A stretch of DNA of 64,000 nt from Desulfonatronum sp. SC1 (GTDB taxonomy: Bacteria; Desulfobacterota; Desulfovibrionia; Desulfovibrionales; Desulfonatronaceae), in the NCBI RefSeq assembly GCF_003046795.1, contig NZ_PZKN01000004.1, positions 97,787 to 161,786 of the forward strand. Direction: 5' to 3'. The notes under the pieces were generated by a model that did not search any database, was not told the origin of the DNA, and saw nothing but the letters and a program-made list of their open reading frames with translations. Every line of letters starts with the position of its first letter. The first letter of the stretch is position 1. Positions 40,646-49,735 of this stretch are shown piece by piece. Position numbers and translations under genes: made by a program.

Positions 40646-41934
40646 TCCGCCTGGGACTGGCCGGGCTTGGCACCGTGGGCACGGGGCTGGCCAAAATCCT
40701 GGCTTCCAACGCGGACTGGATCGAGCGGCGGCTGGGCCGTCGCGTGACGATCAAGACCGCTCTGGTCCGCGACCCATCCAAACCCAGGGATGTTCCCGCG
40801 GACATGCCCATCCGGCTGACCTCCGACATCCAGGATTTGCTCGACGACCCGGAACTGGACGTCATAGTGGAACTCATGGGTGGCCAGGACACCGCCTACG
40901 AACTGATCACCAAATCCTTGCGTTCGGGTCGGCACGTGGTCACGGCCAACAAGGCCCTGCTGGCCGAACGGGGCAACGAACTTTTCGCCCTGGCAGCGGA
41001 AAAGGGCGTGGGTCTGGGCTTCGAGGCGAGTATTGCCGGGGGCATTCCCATCGTCCAAACCCTCAAGGAGGGATTGGCCGGCAATCGGATCAAGGTGCTC
41101 ACCGGCATACTCAACGGCACGGCCAATTTCATCCTTTCGGAAATGACCTCCCGGGGGCTGGACTTCCAGACCGCCCTGCGCCAGGCCCAGGTCAAGGGCT
41201 ATGCCGAGGCCGACCCCACTCTGGACATCGAGGGCATGGACGCGGCCCACAAGCTGATTCTGCTGATCCGGTTGGCCCACGGTCAGGACTATCCTCTGAC
41301 CAGTCTGCCGGTCACGGGCATCACCCACGTGGATCCTCAGGACATCGCCTTTGCCGAGGAATTCGGCTACCGAATCAAGCTCATCGCCCAGGTCCGGGAG
41401 TCCGACGGCCTGCTGGACGCAGGGGTGTTCACGGCCCTGGTCCGGAGGGAGGCCATTCTGGGCAAGGTGGACGGCCCGTTCAACGCCATCCTCCTGGACG
41501 GCGATGCGGTGGGGCCGATCATGCTCTACGGCCAGGGCGCCGGAGACCTGCCCACGGGCAGCGCCGTGCTCGCGGACATCATGAACCTGGTTCGTGGCGG
41601 GGAGGGGCCGGACAATACCGGTTTCCAGAACGCCACCCTGCCCCCGGCCCGCATTCTGTCCCCCGAACTGGTTCGTTCCCGGCACTATTTCCGATTTTCC
41701 GTCCAGGATCGCCCCGGCGTCCTGGCCAGCATTGCCGGGATGCTCGGACAACGCAACATCAGCATCGCCCAGGTGGTCCAGAAGGGGTCACCGACGGGAC
41801 GCAGCGTCCCGGTGGTTATCATCACCCACAAGGCCCAGGCCCAGGACGTCCAGGCAGCTGTCGGCGAAATCGATCGGCAAAGCTTTATCACCGCCCCCAC
41901 TGTGCATCACAGGATACTCCCCTCCCCGGCATGA
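40630..41934 (+). CDS. hom: Homoserine dehydrogenase
   Basis: 434 residues from ATG 40630. It reduces aspartate semialdehyde to homoserine, the branch to threonine and methionine. The NAD(P) motif [33 protein letters not shown], the catalytic region [32 protein letters not shown] and [19 protein letters not shown] are all present. A C-terminal ACT domain ([19 protein letters not shown]) predicts feedback control by threonine. The start lies inside the end of the aminotransferase gene and the stop overlaps kdsB as ATGA, so the genes are translationally coupled. Confidence 0.96.
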   Translation: MSGDLIRLGLAGLGTVGTGLAKILASNADWIERRLGRRVTIKTALVRDPSKPRDVPADMPIRLTSDIQDLLDDPELDVIVELMGGQDTAYELITKSLRSGRHVVTANKALLAERGNELFALAAEKGVGLGFEASIAGGIPIVQTLKEGLAGNRIKVLTGILNGTANFILSEMTSRGLDFQTALRQAQVKGYAEADPTLDIEGMDAAHKLILLIRLAHGQDYPLTSLPVTGITHVDPQDIAFAEEFGYRIKLIAQVRESDGLLDAGVFTALVRREAILGKVDGPFNAILLDGDAVGPIMLYGQGAGDLPTGSAVLADIMNLVRGGEGPDNTGFQNATLPPARILSPELVRSRHYFRFSVQDRPGVLASIAGMLGQRNISIAQVVQKGSPTGRSVPVVIITHKAQAQDVQAAVGEIDRQSFITAPTVHHRILPSPA

Positions 41935-42689
41935 ACGCTGTTTGCCGCGATCGACCACGGTGCCACGGCATCATCCCGGCCCGCTTCGCCTCTACCCGCT
42001 TTCCGGGCAAGCCGCTGGCCGACATCCTGGGCAAGCCCATGATCTGGCACGTGTACCAGCGGGCCCGGGCCTGTCCGGATCTGTGCGGCGTGACCCTGGC
42101 CACGGACGACCAACGGATTTTGGAAGCGGCCCGAAAGTTGGACATCCCGGCGACCATGACCCGCGACGACCACCCCTGCGGCACTGACCGGGTCCTGGAG
42201 GCCGCTGAACGACTGGGGGTCGCCGCGGACGACGTGGTGGTGAACATCCAGGGCGACGAACCGGCCTTGCACCCAGAACTGCTGACCGTGCTGCTCAGCC
42301 CCTTCGACGACCCAACCGTCCAGGTGAGCACGCTGGCCAGACCGCTTACTCACAAAGAAGCCCAAAGTCCCGACGTAGTCAAAGTCGTCACCGACGCCCA
42401 AGACCGGGCACTCTACTTTTCCCGCGCCCTCATCCCTTATCCCAGGGAAGGCCCCGGCGACTTTTTGGGTCATATCGGACTGTACGCCTTCCGGATGCGC
42501 ACCCTGCGCACCTTCGTCGGCCTCGGCCCGGGGAAGCTGGAACATATTGAAAAACTTGAACAACTACGGCTTCTGGAAGCAGGCATTCCCATCCGCGTTT
42601 TGCGCACGGAGCATTGCACCCATGGCGTGGACCGGCCCGAGGACGTCCCCAAGGTTTGCGTACTCCTTCGGGAACAAGGATTAGCCTGA
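41931..42689 (+). CDS. kdsB: 3-deoxy-manno-octulosonate cytidylyltransferase
   Basis: 252 residues from ATG 41931, overlapping the hom stop. It activates Kdo with CTP for lipopolysaccharide core synthesis. It begins with the nucleotide-binding [20 protein letters not shown] and includes [31 protein letters not shown] with the metal Asp, [11 protein letters not shown] and [12 protein letters not shown]. Its presence shows an outer membrane with Kdo-containing LPS. Coupling to amino acid genes is unusual in function but common as a housekeeping mixture. Confidence 0.95.
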   Translation: MNAVCRDRPRCHGIIPARFASTRFPGKPLADILGKPMIWHVYQRARACPDLCGVTLATDDQRILEAARKLDIPATMTRDDHPCGTDRVLEAAERLGVAADDVVVNIQGDEPALHPELLTVLLSPFDDPTVQVSTLARPLTHKEAQSPDVVKVVTDAQDRALYFSRALIPYPREGPGDFLGHIGLYAFRMRTLRTFVGLGPGKLEHIEKLEQLRLLEAGIPIRVLRTEHCTHGVDRPEDVPKVCVLLREQGLA

Positions 42690-42731
42690 CTTTCGACCGC
42701 GATCATCACGACAACCCACATGAGGCACGAC

Positions 42732-43883
42732 ATGCGCGCGATATTAGCTCTTGAAGATGGCACTTGGTTCGCCGGACGCTCCTTTACCGGCGAAGGCGAA
42801 GCCGGCGGCGAGGTGATTTTCAACACCGGCATGACCGGATATCAGGAAGTGCTCACCGACCCCTCGTACATTGGTCAGATGGTCTGCATGACCTATCCGC
42901 TGATGGGCAACTACGGAGTCAACCCCGAGGACGTGGAGTCCGACCGGGTCCAGGTGGAGGCGATGATCGTCAAGGAGTGCTGCAAGCAACCCTCCAACTG
43001 GCGAGCCACCCAGACCCTGCCGGGCTATCTACGCGACGCCGGGGTGGTCGGTCTGGAAGGCATCGACACCCGGGCCCTGACCCGGCATCTGCGCATCCAC
43101 GGAGCCAAGCGCGGCGTGATCTCCACCCGAAACGTCCCGGTCCAGGAACTGGTGGAACAGGCCCAGGCCCTGCCCTCCATGGAGGGCGCGAACCTGGTCC
43201 AGCGGGTCAACGTACCCGGCCCGTACGTCTGGGACGGTCAAAGGCCGAAACCGGTGAACATCGACCAGGGCTTTTCCTGGACCGACCGTGAATATGGCCG
43301 TGAATATGGTCGGGGATACCGGGTTGTGGTCTTTGATTTCGGCATCAAGTGGAGCATCCTGCGCATTCTCCGGGAAAAGGGACTGGACCTGCTAATGGTC
43401 CCGTCCACCTTCACGGCGGAGCAGGTCATGGCCCTGAAGCCGGACGCGGTGTTTCTGGGCAACGGACCGGGCGATCCGGCGGCGGTGACCGAGGCGGTGC
43501 GGACCGTCGCGGCGCTTACGGACAAGCTGCCCATGGCCGGAATCTGCCTGGGCCAGCAGATCATGGGCCTGGCCCTGGGCGGGACCACCTTCAAACTGAA
43601 ATTCGGCCACCACGGCCTGAACCATCCGGTCAAGGAACTGGCCACGGGCCGGGTGGAGATTTCCTCCCAGAATCACGGTTTTTGCGTGGATTTCGGCCAG
43701 GCCGATTTTTACGAACCCACCCACGTCAATCTCAACGACAACACTCTGGAAGGCTTCCGGCACAAGACCAAGCCGCTGATGGCCGTCCAGCACCATCCTG
43801 AAGCCGGTCCCGGCCCCCACGACTGTCGCTCGTTCTTCGACCGCTTCATCTCCATGTTGGACGACGTAGTCGGCAAACGATAG
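42732..43883 (+). CDS. carA: Carbamoyl-phosphate synthase small subunit
   Basis: 383 residues from ATG 42732 ([20 protein letters not shown]), the usual CarA beginning; an ATG four codons upstream lacks the GAGG seen before this one. The N-terminal part ([20 protein letters not shown]) is the CarA-specific domain. The class I glutamine amidotransferase part carries [10 protein letters not shown], the nucleophile Cys in [15 protein letters not shown], and His/Glu in [12 protein letters not shown]. It supplies ammonia from glutamine to CarB for pyrimidine and arginine synthesis. The carB gene is not next to it in this window. Confidence 0.96.
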   Translation: MRAILALEDGTWFAGRSFTGEGEAGGEVIFNTGMTGYQEVLTDPSYIGQMVCMTYPLMGNYGVNPEDVESDRVQVEAMIVKECCKQPSNWRATQTLPGYLRDAGVVGLEGIDTRALTRHLRIHGAKRGVISTRNVPVQELVEQAQALPSMEGANLVQRVNVPGPYVWDGQRPKPVNIDQGFSWTDREYGREYGRGYRVVVFDFGIKWSILRILREKGLDLLMVPSTFTAEQVMALKPDAVFLGNGPGDPAAVTEAVRTVAALTDKLPMAGICLGQQIMGLALGGTTFKLKFGHHGLNHPVKELATGRVEISSQNHGFCVDFGQADFYEPTHVNLNDNTLEGFRHKTKPLMAVQHHPEAGPGPHDCRSFFDRFISMLDDVVGKR

Positions 43884-43893
43884 GAGAGCCTCC

Positions 43894-44697
43894 ATGTCCA
43901 CGGAATTGATCAAGGCCCGCTCAGCGCTGGCGGGCATCAACACTCTGCTCAAGCAGCAAAAGGTCCTGCCCGCGGTCCTGGCGTTGCACGACGCCCTGGG
44001 CCTGATCATCCGCACGCCTTTGATGAAAAGCGAACGCGCGGATTTTGAGCGTTCCCTGGAAAACGCCGTTTTTCGGCTCAACGGCGACGCCAATCTACGC
44101 AAAATCTACCCGATCCTGCTCCAATACACTCCCGGCGAGGAAGCCGCGCTTCAGGGCATGCTTCGGGAGTTGCTGAACGAACTGCAGGAAAGCGCGGTCC
44201 AGGACGCCAAAAAAATGCTGGCCGAACAGGAGCGCCGCAAACAGGAGGGCTTTGCCAAAGGCCGGCAATTGATCCTGGAAGGCCAATACGATCCCGCGGG
44301 CCAGTTCTTCGACAAGATGCTCAAGTATTTTCACGACGATCAAGAACTACGGGTGGACATCGGCGAACTGTTCCTTGAGGCTGGCCAGTTCGACCAGGCC
44401 TTCACCTATCTGCTCGAATCCATGCGGAACAACCCGGAATCCGTCCACCTGCTGAACCGCATCGGCATGGGCCTGCGCAAGCTGGGCAAGTTCGAGGAGG
44501 CGGAACAATGCTTCCTGCAGGCCCTGAAGCTGTCCACGGACGACGAACGGCTCTATTTCAACCTTGGGCGCGTCTATGTCGACCGTGCCCAATGGGATAA
44601 GGCCGAGCAAGCCGCTTCCAAGGCCATGGCCCTCAACCCCGACCTGGAGCAGGCCAAAAAAATGCGGGATTTCGCCCAACGCAAACGAAAGGGCTGA
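43894..44697 (+). CDS. TPR-repeat protein, conserved hypothetical
   Basis: 267 residues. The N-terminal half is a coiled coil-prone helical domain (ARSALAGINTLLKQQKVLPA, LQESAVQDAKKMLAEQERRK). The C-terminal half has about four tetratricopeptide repeats (GRQLILEGQYDPAGQFFDKM, DIGELFLEAGQFDQAFTYLL, RIGMGLRKLGKFEEAEQCFL, NLGRVYVDRAQWDKAEQAAS). TPR proteins act as protein-binding scaffolds. It follows carA after ten bases behind AGGAG and is probably the last gene of the hom-kdsB-carA run. I know no specific function. Confidence 0.85.
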   Translation: MSTELIKARSALAGINTLLKQQKVLPAVLALHDALGLIIRTPLMKSERADFERSLENAVFRLNGDANLRKIYPILLQYTPGEEAALQGMLRELLNELQESAVQDAKKMLAEQERRKQEGFAKGRQLILEGQYDPAGQFFDKMLKYFHDDQELRVDIGELFLEAGQFDQAFTYLLESMRNNPESVHLLNRIGMGLRKLGKFEEAEQCFLQALKLSTDDERLYFNLGRVYVDRAQWDKAEQAASKAMALNPDLEQAKKMRDFAQRKRKG

Positions 44698-44801
44698 TCA
44701 TTTTCCCCATGCGTTGACAATTGTCCTCAAAACTCTCTATCAATCCGAGTTTTGTCTCGGCCCGATCCCGTACACCCCATTTCGCCAAAGGACGACGTTC
44801 C

Positions 44802-45458
44802 ATGTCCACTTCCATCGATACCGCCGTCTTCGTCCCCAGCCCCTCCCGCGCTTCGGCCTGTCTCGACTGGCTGCAGATGCTCACCGGCGCTGGCCTGATC
44901 CTGTTCATGTGGGCGCACATGCTTCTGGTGGCCAGCGTGATCATCGGTCCGGGTGTGATGAACGCCATTGCCCATTTTTTCGAGGCCACATACATGGCCC
45001 AAGTGGGCGGTCCGCTGATTGGCCTTGTTTTTCTCCTGCACTTTGTTCTGGCGGCCCGTAAGATCCCCTTCCGGGCCGAACAGCAGTCCAAAATCTGGAA
45101 GCACTCCCGGATGCTGGCCCACAAGGACACCTGGCTCTGGCTCGTCCAGGTGGTCACGGCCATGATCATCCTGATCATGGGGGCTATCCACATGTGGGTG
45201 GTGCTTACGGACCTGCCCATCACCGCGGAGAAAAGCGCGGCCCGGATTCAGGACGGTTTCTGGATGGGCTTCTACCTCGTCCTGCTGCCCCTGGTAGAGC
45301 TGCACGTGGGCGTGGGCCTGTACCGGATCGCCGTGAAATGGGGATTCGTGGGTCGGGCTGATCGCCCCAGAATGCAGCGTGTCGAGTACATCGTCACCGG
45401 AGGGTTCATCTTCATCGGCCTGATTGCCCTGCTCCGGTTTTATTTTCTCACGATATAA
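44802..45458 (+). CDS. frdC: Fumarate reductase cytochrome b subunit
   Basis: 218 residues from ATG 44802. It has five membrane helices, for example CLDWLQMLTGAGLILFMWAH, VGGPLIGLVFLLHFVLAARK, VVTAMIILIMGAIHMWVV and GGFIFIGLIALLRFYF, and His residues in FMWAHMLLVAS, VFLLHFVL, AIHMWV and LVELHVGVGLY that fit the four haem b ligands of the Wolinella succinogenes type di-haem cytochrome. It passes electrons between menaquinol and FrdAB. The frdA gene begins 12 bases later behind AAAGGA. Confidence 0.93.
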   Translation: MSTSIDTAVFVPSPSRASACLDWLQMLTGAGLILFMWAHMLLVASVIIGPGVMNAIAHFFEATYMAQVGGPLIGLVFLLHFVLAARKIPFRAEQQSKIWKHSRMLAHKDTWLWLVQVVTAMIILIMGAIHMWVVLTDLPITAEKSAARIQDGFWMGFYLVLLPLVELHVGVGLYRIAVKWGFVGRADRPRMQRVEYIVTGGFIFIGLIALLRFYFLTI

Positions 45459-45470
45459 AGGAAAGACCAT

Positions 45471-47300
45471 ATGCAGACCTTCCAAACCGACCTTCTGTGC
45501 ATCGGTGCCGGACTTGCCGGTGAACGCGTGGCCATCGAAGCCGCGGCCGCCGGGTTCGACGTCACGTGCCTGAGCCTTGTCCCGGCCCGCCGCTCCCACT
45601 CCTCCGCGGCCCAGGGTGGCATGCAGGCGGCCCTGGGCAACTGTGCCATGGGCGAGGGTGACTCGCCGGACGTTCATTTCGAGGACACGGTTAAAGGTTC
45701 GGACTGGGGTTGCGACCAGGAAGTGGCCCGGCTGTTCTGCGACAACGCGCCCATTGCCATGCGCCAGTTGGCGGCCTGGGGCGTACCCTGGAACCGGGTC
45801 GTGCCGGGCAAGTCCACCTATTTCAAGGGCGGCAAGCTGTTCGAAAAGGAAGAAAAGCAGGAGAAGGAGGGGTTAATCACTGCCCGGGCCTTCGGCGGCA
45901 CGGCTAAATGGCGGACCTGCTACACTTCCGACGGTACGGGCCATACCGTGCTCTACACCATGGACAATCGGGCCGTGCAGCTGGGCGTCGTGGTCCATGA
46001 CAAGGTCGAGGCCCTCAGCCTGATCCACGACGGAGAAAACTGCCTGGGCGCGGTGGTCCGCTGCCTGAAGACCGGCGAGCTGCGCGTCTATCTGGCCCGG
46101 GTCACGCTCATCGCCACCGGTGGATTCGGCCGAATCTACCGAGAATCCACCAACGCCGTGATCAACGACGGCGGCGGCCTGATCATCGCCCTGGACACCG
46201 GAGTCGTCCCCCTGGGCAACATGGAGGCGGTCCAGTTCCATCCCACGGGCATCGTGCCCACGGACATCCTGGTCACCGAAGGCTGCCGCGGCGACGGCGG
46301 GACCCTGCTGGACAAGAACGAGCACCGCTTCATGCCCGACTACGAGCCGGACAAGTCGGAACTGGCCTCACGGGACGTGGTCTCCCGCTGGATGACCCAC
46401 CACATGCGTCAAGGCCTGGGCGTTCCCAGCCCCTACGGCGACCACCTCTGGCTGGACATCCGCCATCTTGGCTGCCAGCACCTGGCTACCAAGCTGCGGG
46501 AAGTGGATGAAATCTGCAAAAATTTTCTGGGTATCGATCCCTCCAAAAACCTGATCCCGGTCCGCCCCACCCAGCACTACAGCATGGGCGGCGTGCGCAC
46601 GGACAAGGACGGTCTGGCCTACGGTCTGAAAGGCCTGTTCTCCGCCGGAGAGGCGGCCTGTTGGGACATGCACGGCTTCAATCGCCTGGGCGGCAACTCC
46701 TTGGCCGAAACCGTGGTCGCCGGAATGATCGTCGGCGCAAAGGTCGTGGACTATCTCCGAGACCATCAGGTTTCCTATCCCACCGGCCTGATCCGGGATT
46801 TTGCCGCCAACCAGCAAGATCGGATCAAACGCTTGATCTCCAAGGCCGACGGCAAGGAAAACGTCTTCACCGTGCGCAACGCCATGTACGACGCTCTGAT
46901 GCACGGCGCGGGCATCTTCCGCAACGGCAAGGATCTGGAAGCCTGCGTCCAAACCCTCCAGGAAGTCCATGAGCGGACCAACAAGATCGGTCTTCGCTCC
47001 AACGGTCGGGGCGCGAACCCGGAACTGGCGCTGGCCCTGCGCCTGCCGGGCATGGTCCGCCTAGCCCTGTGCGTGGCCCAGGGCGCCCTGCAACGCACGG
47101 AAAGCCGGGGCAGCCATGCCCGGGAAGACTACCCGGAGCGCAACGACCGCGACTGGCTGGTGCGCACCCTGGCCACCTGGCAACCCGGCGCGCCCCTACC
47201 GACCCTGAACTATGAACCGGTCTCCCAAGTCTGGTCCATCCCCCCGGGCGAACGCGGCTACGGCGGCGGCAAGATCATCCCGGCGGACCCCAAGGAATAG
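45471..47300 (+). CDS. frdA: Fumarate reductase flavoprotein subunit
   Basis: 609 residues. The FAD site (LCIGAGLAGERVAIEAA) and the covalent flavin His in RRSHSSAAQGGMQAALGN are present. Catalytic parts include QFHPTGIVP, EGCRGDGGTLLDKNEHRFM and RPTQHYSMGGV, followed by the cap and helical C-terminus. The subunit reduces fumarate to succinate or the reverse. In a sulfate reducer the complex may work as succinate dehydrogenase/fumarate reductase at menaquinone potential. The TAG stop codon is immediately followed by a small mobile element that separates it from frdB. Confidence 0.97.
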   Translation: MQTFQTDLLCIGAGLAGERVAIEAAAAGFDVTCLSLVPARRSHSSAAQGGMQAALGNCAMGEGDSPDVHFEDTVKGSDWGCDQEVARLFCDNAPIAMRQLAAWGVPWNRVVPGKSTYFKGGKLFEKEEKQEKEGLITARAFGGTAKWRTCYTSDGTGHTVLYTMDNRAVQLGVVVHDKVEALSLIHDGENCLGAVVRCLKTGELRVYLARVTLIATGGFGRIYRESTNAVINDGGGLIIALDTGVVPLGNMEAVQFHPTGIVPTDILVTEGCRGDGGTLLDKNEHRFMPDYEPDKSELASRDVVSRWMTHHMRQGLGVPSPYGDHLWLDIRHLGCQHLATKLREVDEICKNFLGIDPSKNLIPVRPTQHYSMGGVRTDKDGLAYGLKGLFSAGEAACWDMHGFNRLGGNSLAETVVAGMIVGAKVVDYLRDHQVSYPTGLIRDFAANQQDRIKRLISKADGKENVFTVRNAMYDALMHGAGIFRNGKDLEACVQTLQEVHERTNKIGLRSNGRGANPELALALRLPGMVRLALCVAQGALQRTESRGSHAREDYPERNDRDWLVRTLATWQPGAPLPTLNYEPVSQVWSIPPGERGYGGGKIIPADPKE

Positions 47301-47451
47301 CAGTCCGTTGAAAAACTCCCAATTGCTGCGTCGCTGCAAAAAGTTCAAACTCTCACGTATGAATAAATACGCTTCGACCTTGAACTTTTTTCGCTCCTTG
47401 CACTTGGGGTTTTTGAACGGACTGATGGATAAGGACTTTTTCAACACTCAG
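47301..47451. mobile_element. Small inverted-repeat element (MITE-like), copy 3, between frdA and frdB
   Basis: A 151-base copy from CAGTCCGTTGAAAAACTCC to the inverted CTGAGTGTTGAAAAAGTCC, in the opposite orientation to copy 1 and without its extra insert. It is bordered by ATAG (the last bases of frdA) and CTAG (47452-47455), a TAG-containing target as in copies 1 and 2. The frd coding frames are untouched. Confidence 0.85.
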
Positions 47452-47524
47452 CTAGGCTGAAAATCGCTTCTCAACAACGCCCAAGGCCGCATCCATACTT
47501 TCATCACGTAAAACGAGGAACCGC

Positions 47525-48271
47525 ATGGCCAGGAATCTGACCTTCTCCATCTTCCGTTACAATCCCCAGGACCCGGTTTCCGTGCCGCACACGGACACCT
47601 TTGTCCTGGACGAGACCAATCACATGACTCTGTTCATCGCCCTGAACAGAATCCGTGAAGAACAAGACCCCGGCCTGCAGTTTGATTTCTGTTGCCGGGC
47701 CGGAATCTGCGGGGCCTGCGCCATGGTCGTCAATGGTCGCCCAGGTTTGGCCTGTCATACCAAGACCAAGGATCTCCCGGATGCCATCACCTTGATGCCT
47801 CTGCCTTTTTTCACCCTGGTGGGCGATCTGTCCGTGGACACCGGAACGTGGTTTCGGAACATGGCTCAGCGGGTCCGCTCCTGGGTGCATACGGACAAGG
47901 AATTCGACCCCAAGGCCTTGGAAGAACGCATGGACAACGCCGTGGCCGAGGAAATCTACGAACTGGAACGCTGCATCGAGTGCGGCTGCTGCGTGGCCGC
48001 CTGCGGCACCGCGATCATGCGTCCCGACTTTCTGGGCGCCGCCGGGCTGAACCGCCTGGCCCGCTTTGTTCTCGACCCGCGGGACAAGCGCACGGAACAG
48101 GACTATTTCGACATTGTGGGCAACGACCAGGGTATTTTCGGCTGCATGGGCCTGCTGGCCTGCGAGGACGTCTGCCCCAAGCACCTGCCATTGCAGGACC
48201 AGTTGGGTATGCTGCGCTGGAAGATGGGTTGGGCCGGGATAATGAATCTGTTGCCGTGGAAAAGGAAATAA
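47525..48271 (+). CDS. frdB: Fumarate reductase iron-sulfur subunit
   Basis: 248 residues. The N-terminal ferredoxin domain has CCRAGICGACAMVVNGRPGL with the next Cys for the [2Fe-2S] cluster. The C-terminal domain carries CIECGCCVAACGTAIM and CMGLLACEDVCPKHLP for the [4Fe-4S] and [3Fe-4S] clusters. It wires FrdA to the cytochrome b. The ATG follows AACGAGGAACC. It is separated from frdA by a 224-base spacer that contains the mobile element, and the fumarase genes follow 10 bases after its end. Confidence 0.96.
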   Translation: MARNLTFSIFRYNPQDPVSVPHTDTFVLDETNHMTLFIALNRIREEQDPGLQFDFCCRAGICGACAMVVNGRPGLACHTKTKDLPDAITLMPLPFFTLVGDLSVDTGTWFRNMAQRVRSWVHTDKEFDPKALEERMDNAVAEEIYELERCIECGCCVAACGTAIMRPDFLGAAGLNRLARFVLDPRDKRTEQDYFDIVGNDQGIFGCMGLLACEDVCPKHLPLQDQLGMLRWKMGWAGIMNLLPWKRK

Positions 48272-48281
48272 GGAGACAGCC

Positions 48282-49121
48282 GTGCGTACCGTCAAATCAT
48301 CCGACATCGCGGACCGGGTCGCGGAAATGGTGGTCCGGGCCAACCGCATTCTGCCTCCGGACGTCCTGACCGCCATCAGCCAGGCCAAGGAGCAGGAAAG
48401 CTCCCCTGCGGGGCGTGAAATCCTCGGACAGCTCGAGGAAAACGCGGCCCTGGCCAGGGAAAGCGGCCTGCCGCTTTGCCAGGACACGGGCATGGCCGTC
48501 TTTTTCGTGGAACTGGGCGAACAGTGCCGTGTGGACGGCGCGAGCCTGCGCGAGGCCATTACCCAAGGCATGGTTCGCGGCTACCAGGACGGCCTGCTGC
48601 GCAAATCCATGTGCCACCCCCTGACCCGCAAGAACACCGGCGACAATACCCCCGCCGTGATTCATGTGGATATCGTGGAGGGGGACGGCCTGAAAATTTC
48701 CTTCATGGCCAAGGGCGGGGGCAGTGAAAACATGTCCCGGGTGACCATGCTCTCCCCGGCCCAGGGTTGGAAAGGCATCAAGGACTTCGTCCTGGGCCGT
48801 GTGGCCGAGGCCGGTCCCAACCCCTGCCCGCCGACCATGCTCGGCATCGGCATCGGCGGCTCCTTCGAGCTAGCCCCCAAGCTGGCCAAGCAAGCCTTGC
48901 TCCGCCCTCTGAACCAGCTCCATCCGGATCCGGAAATCGCCCGAATGGAACAGGAACTGTTGGACGAGATCAACACCCTGGGCATCGGCCCCATGGGCCT
49001 GGGCGGGGACACCACCTGCCTGGGAGTGCGCATCAGCATGGCCCCCTGCCATATCGCCAGCCTGCCCCTGGCCGTGAACGTTCAATGTCATTCCGCACGC
49101 CACGAGGAGGTGGAACTGTGA
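48282..49121 (+). CDS. fumA: Class I fumarate hydratase, alpha subunit
   Basis: 279 residues from GTG 48282 behind AAGGAGA. It is the [4Fe-4S]-containing N-terminal part of the two-subunit class I fumarase. Cluster-binding Cys are in GLPLCQDTGMAVFF, in PNPCPPTMLGIGIGGSFELA and in GDTTCLGVRISMAPCH. Conserved KSMCHPLTRKNTGDNTPAV and FMAKGGGSENMS belong to the active site. With the beta subunit it hydrates fumarate to malate and so serves the frd complex directly upstream. Its stop overlaps the next start as GTGA. Confidence 0.95.
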   Translation: MRTVKSSDIADRVAEMVVRANRILPPDVLTAISQAKEQESSPAGREILGQLEENAALARESGLPLCQDTGMAVFFVELGEQCRVDGASLREAITQGMVRGYQDGLLRKSMCHPLTRKNTGDNTPAVIHVDIVEGDGLKISFMAKGGGSENMSRVTMLSPAQGWKGIKDFVLGRVAEAGPNPCPPTMLGIGIGGSFELAPKLAKQALLRPLNQLHPDPEIARMEQELLDEINTLGIGPMGLGGDTTCLGVRISMAPCHIASLPLAVNVQCHSARHEEVEL

Positions 49122-49666
49122 GCAAGGAATATCGATTGCAGGCCCCTCTACGCGACGAGGACGTGATCCAACTCAAGGTAGGGGATCGGGTGCTGCTTTC
49201 CGGCATTATCTACACGGCCCGGGACGCGGCGCACAAAAAAATTATCCAGGCCCTGGAAAGCGGATCGGAGCTGCCCTTCCCCCTCAAGGGCGCGGTCATC
49301 TATTACGTCGGCCCATCCCCGGCCCCGGAAGGCCGACCCATCGGCTCCGCCGGTCCCACCACCAGCTACCGCATGGACAGCTATACGCCCCGGCTGCACA
49401 GCCTCGGGGTCAAGGCGACCATCGGCAAGGGCAAACGCGGTCAGGACGTCAAAGACGCCCTGGTCCGTCACAACGCGGTCTACTTCGGGGCCACCGGCGG
49501 AGCCGGGGCCCTGCTCTCCCAACGTATTGAATCCTCCAAGATAATCGCCTTCGAAGACCTCGGCCCGGAAGCCGTCCGCGAACTGGTGGTTCGGGACTTT
49601 CCATTGCTGGTGGTCAACGACGCCTTTGGCGGCGAACTCTACGCCAAGCCGAACCTGCCCGACTAA
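49118..49666 (+). CDS. fumB: Class I fumarate hydratase, beta subunit
   Basis: 182 residues from GTG 49118. It matches the C-terminal (beta) domain of class I fumarases and tartrate dehydratases: LKVGDRVLLSGIIYTARDAA, YVGPSPAPEGRPIGSAGPTT, MDSYTPRLHSLGVKATIGKG and FGATGGAGALLSQRI. The catalytic Thr/Asp segment with SAGPTTSYRMD is present. It couples to the alpha subunit through the 4-base overlap. The symbol is used in the split-subunit sense, not for E. coli FumB. Confidence 0.94.
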   Translation: MSKEYRLQAPLRDEDVIQLKVGDRVLLSGIIYTARDAAHKKIIQALESGSELPFPLKGAVIYYVGPSPAPEGRPIGSAGPTTSYRMDSYTPRLHSLGVKATIGKGKRGQDVKDALVRHNAVYFGATGGAGALLSQRIESSKIIAFEDLGPEAVRELVVRDFPLLVVNDAFGGELYAKPNLPD

Positions 49667-49735
49667 CCTTTCATCATTCGGAGGGTCGCCCATGGACGTC
49701 AAAAAAGAGGTCCACGCCGGACTCTCATTCCAGCC

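Noticed and set aside
39994..42689. Long alternative frames over the aminotransferase, hom and kdsB genes
   Set aside because: Parts are Arg/Gly/Pro-rich shadows. Only the segments from 40630 (hom) and 41931 (kdsB) are real genes with internal starts.
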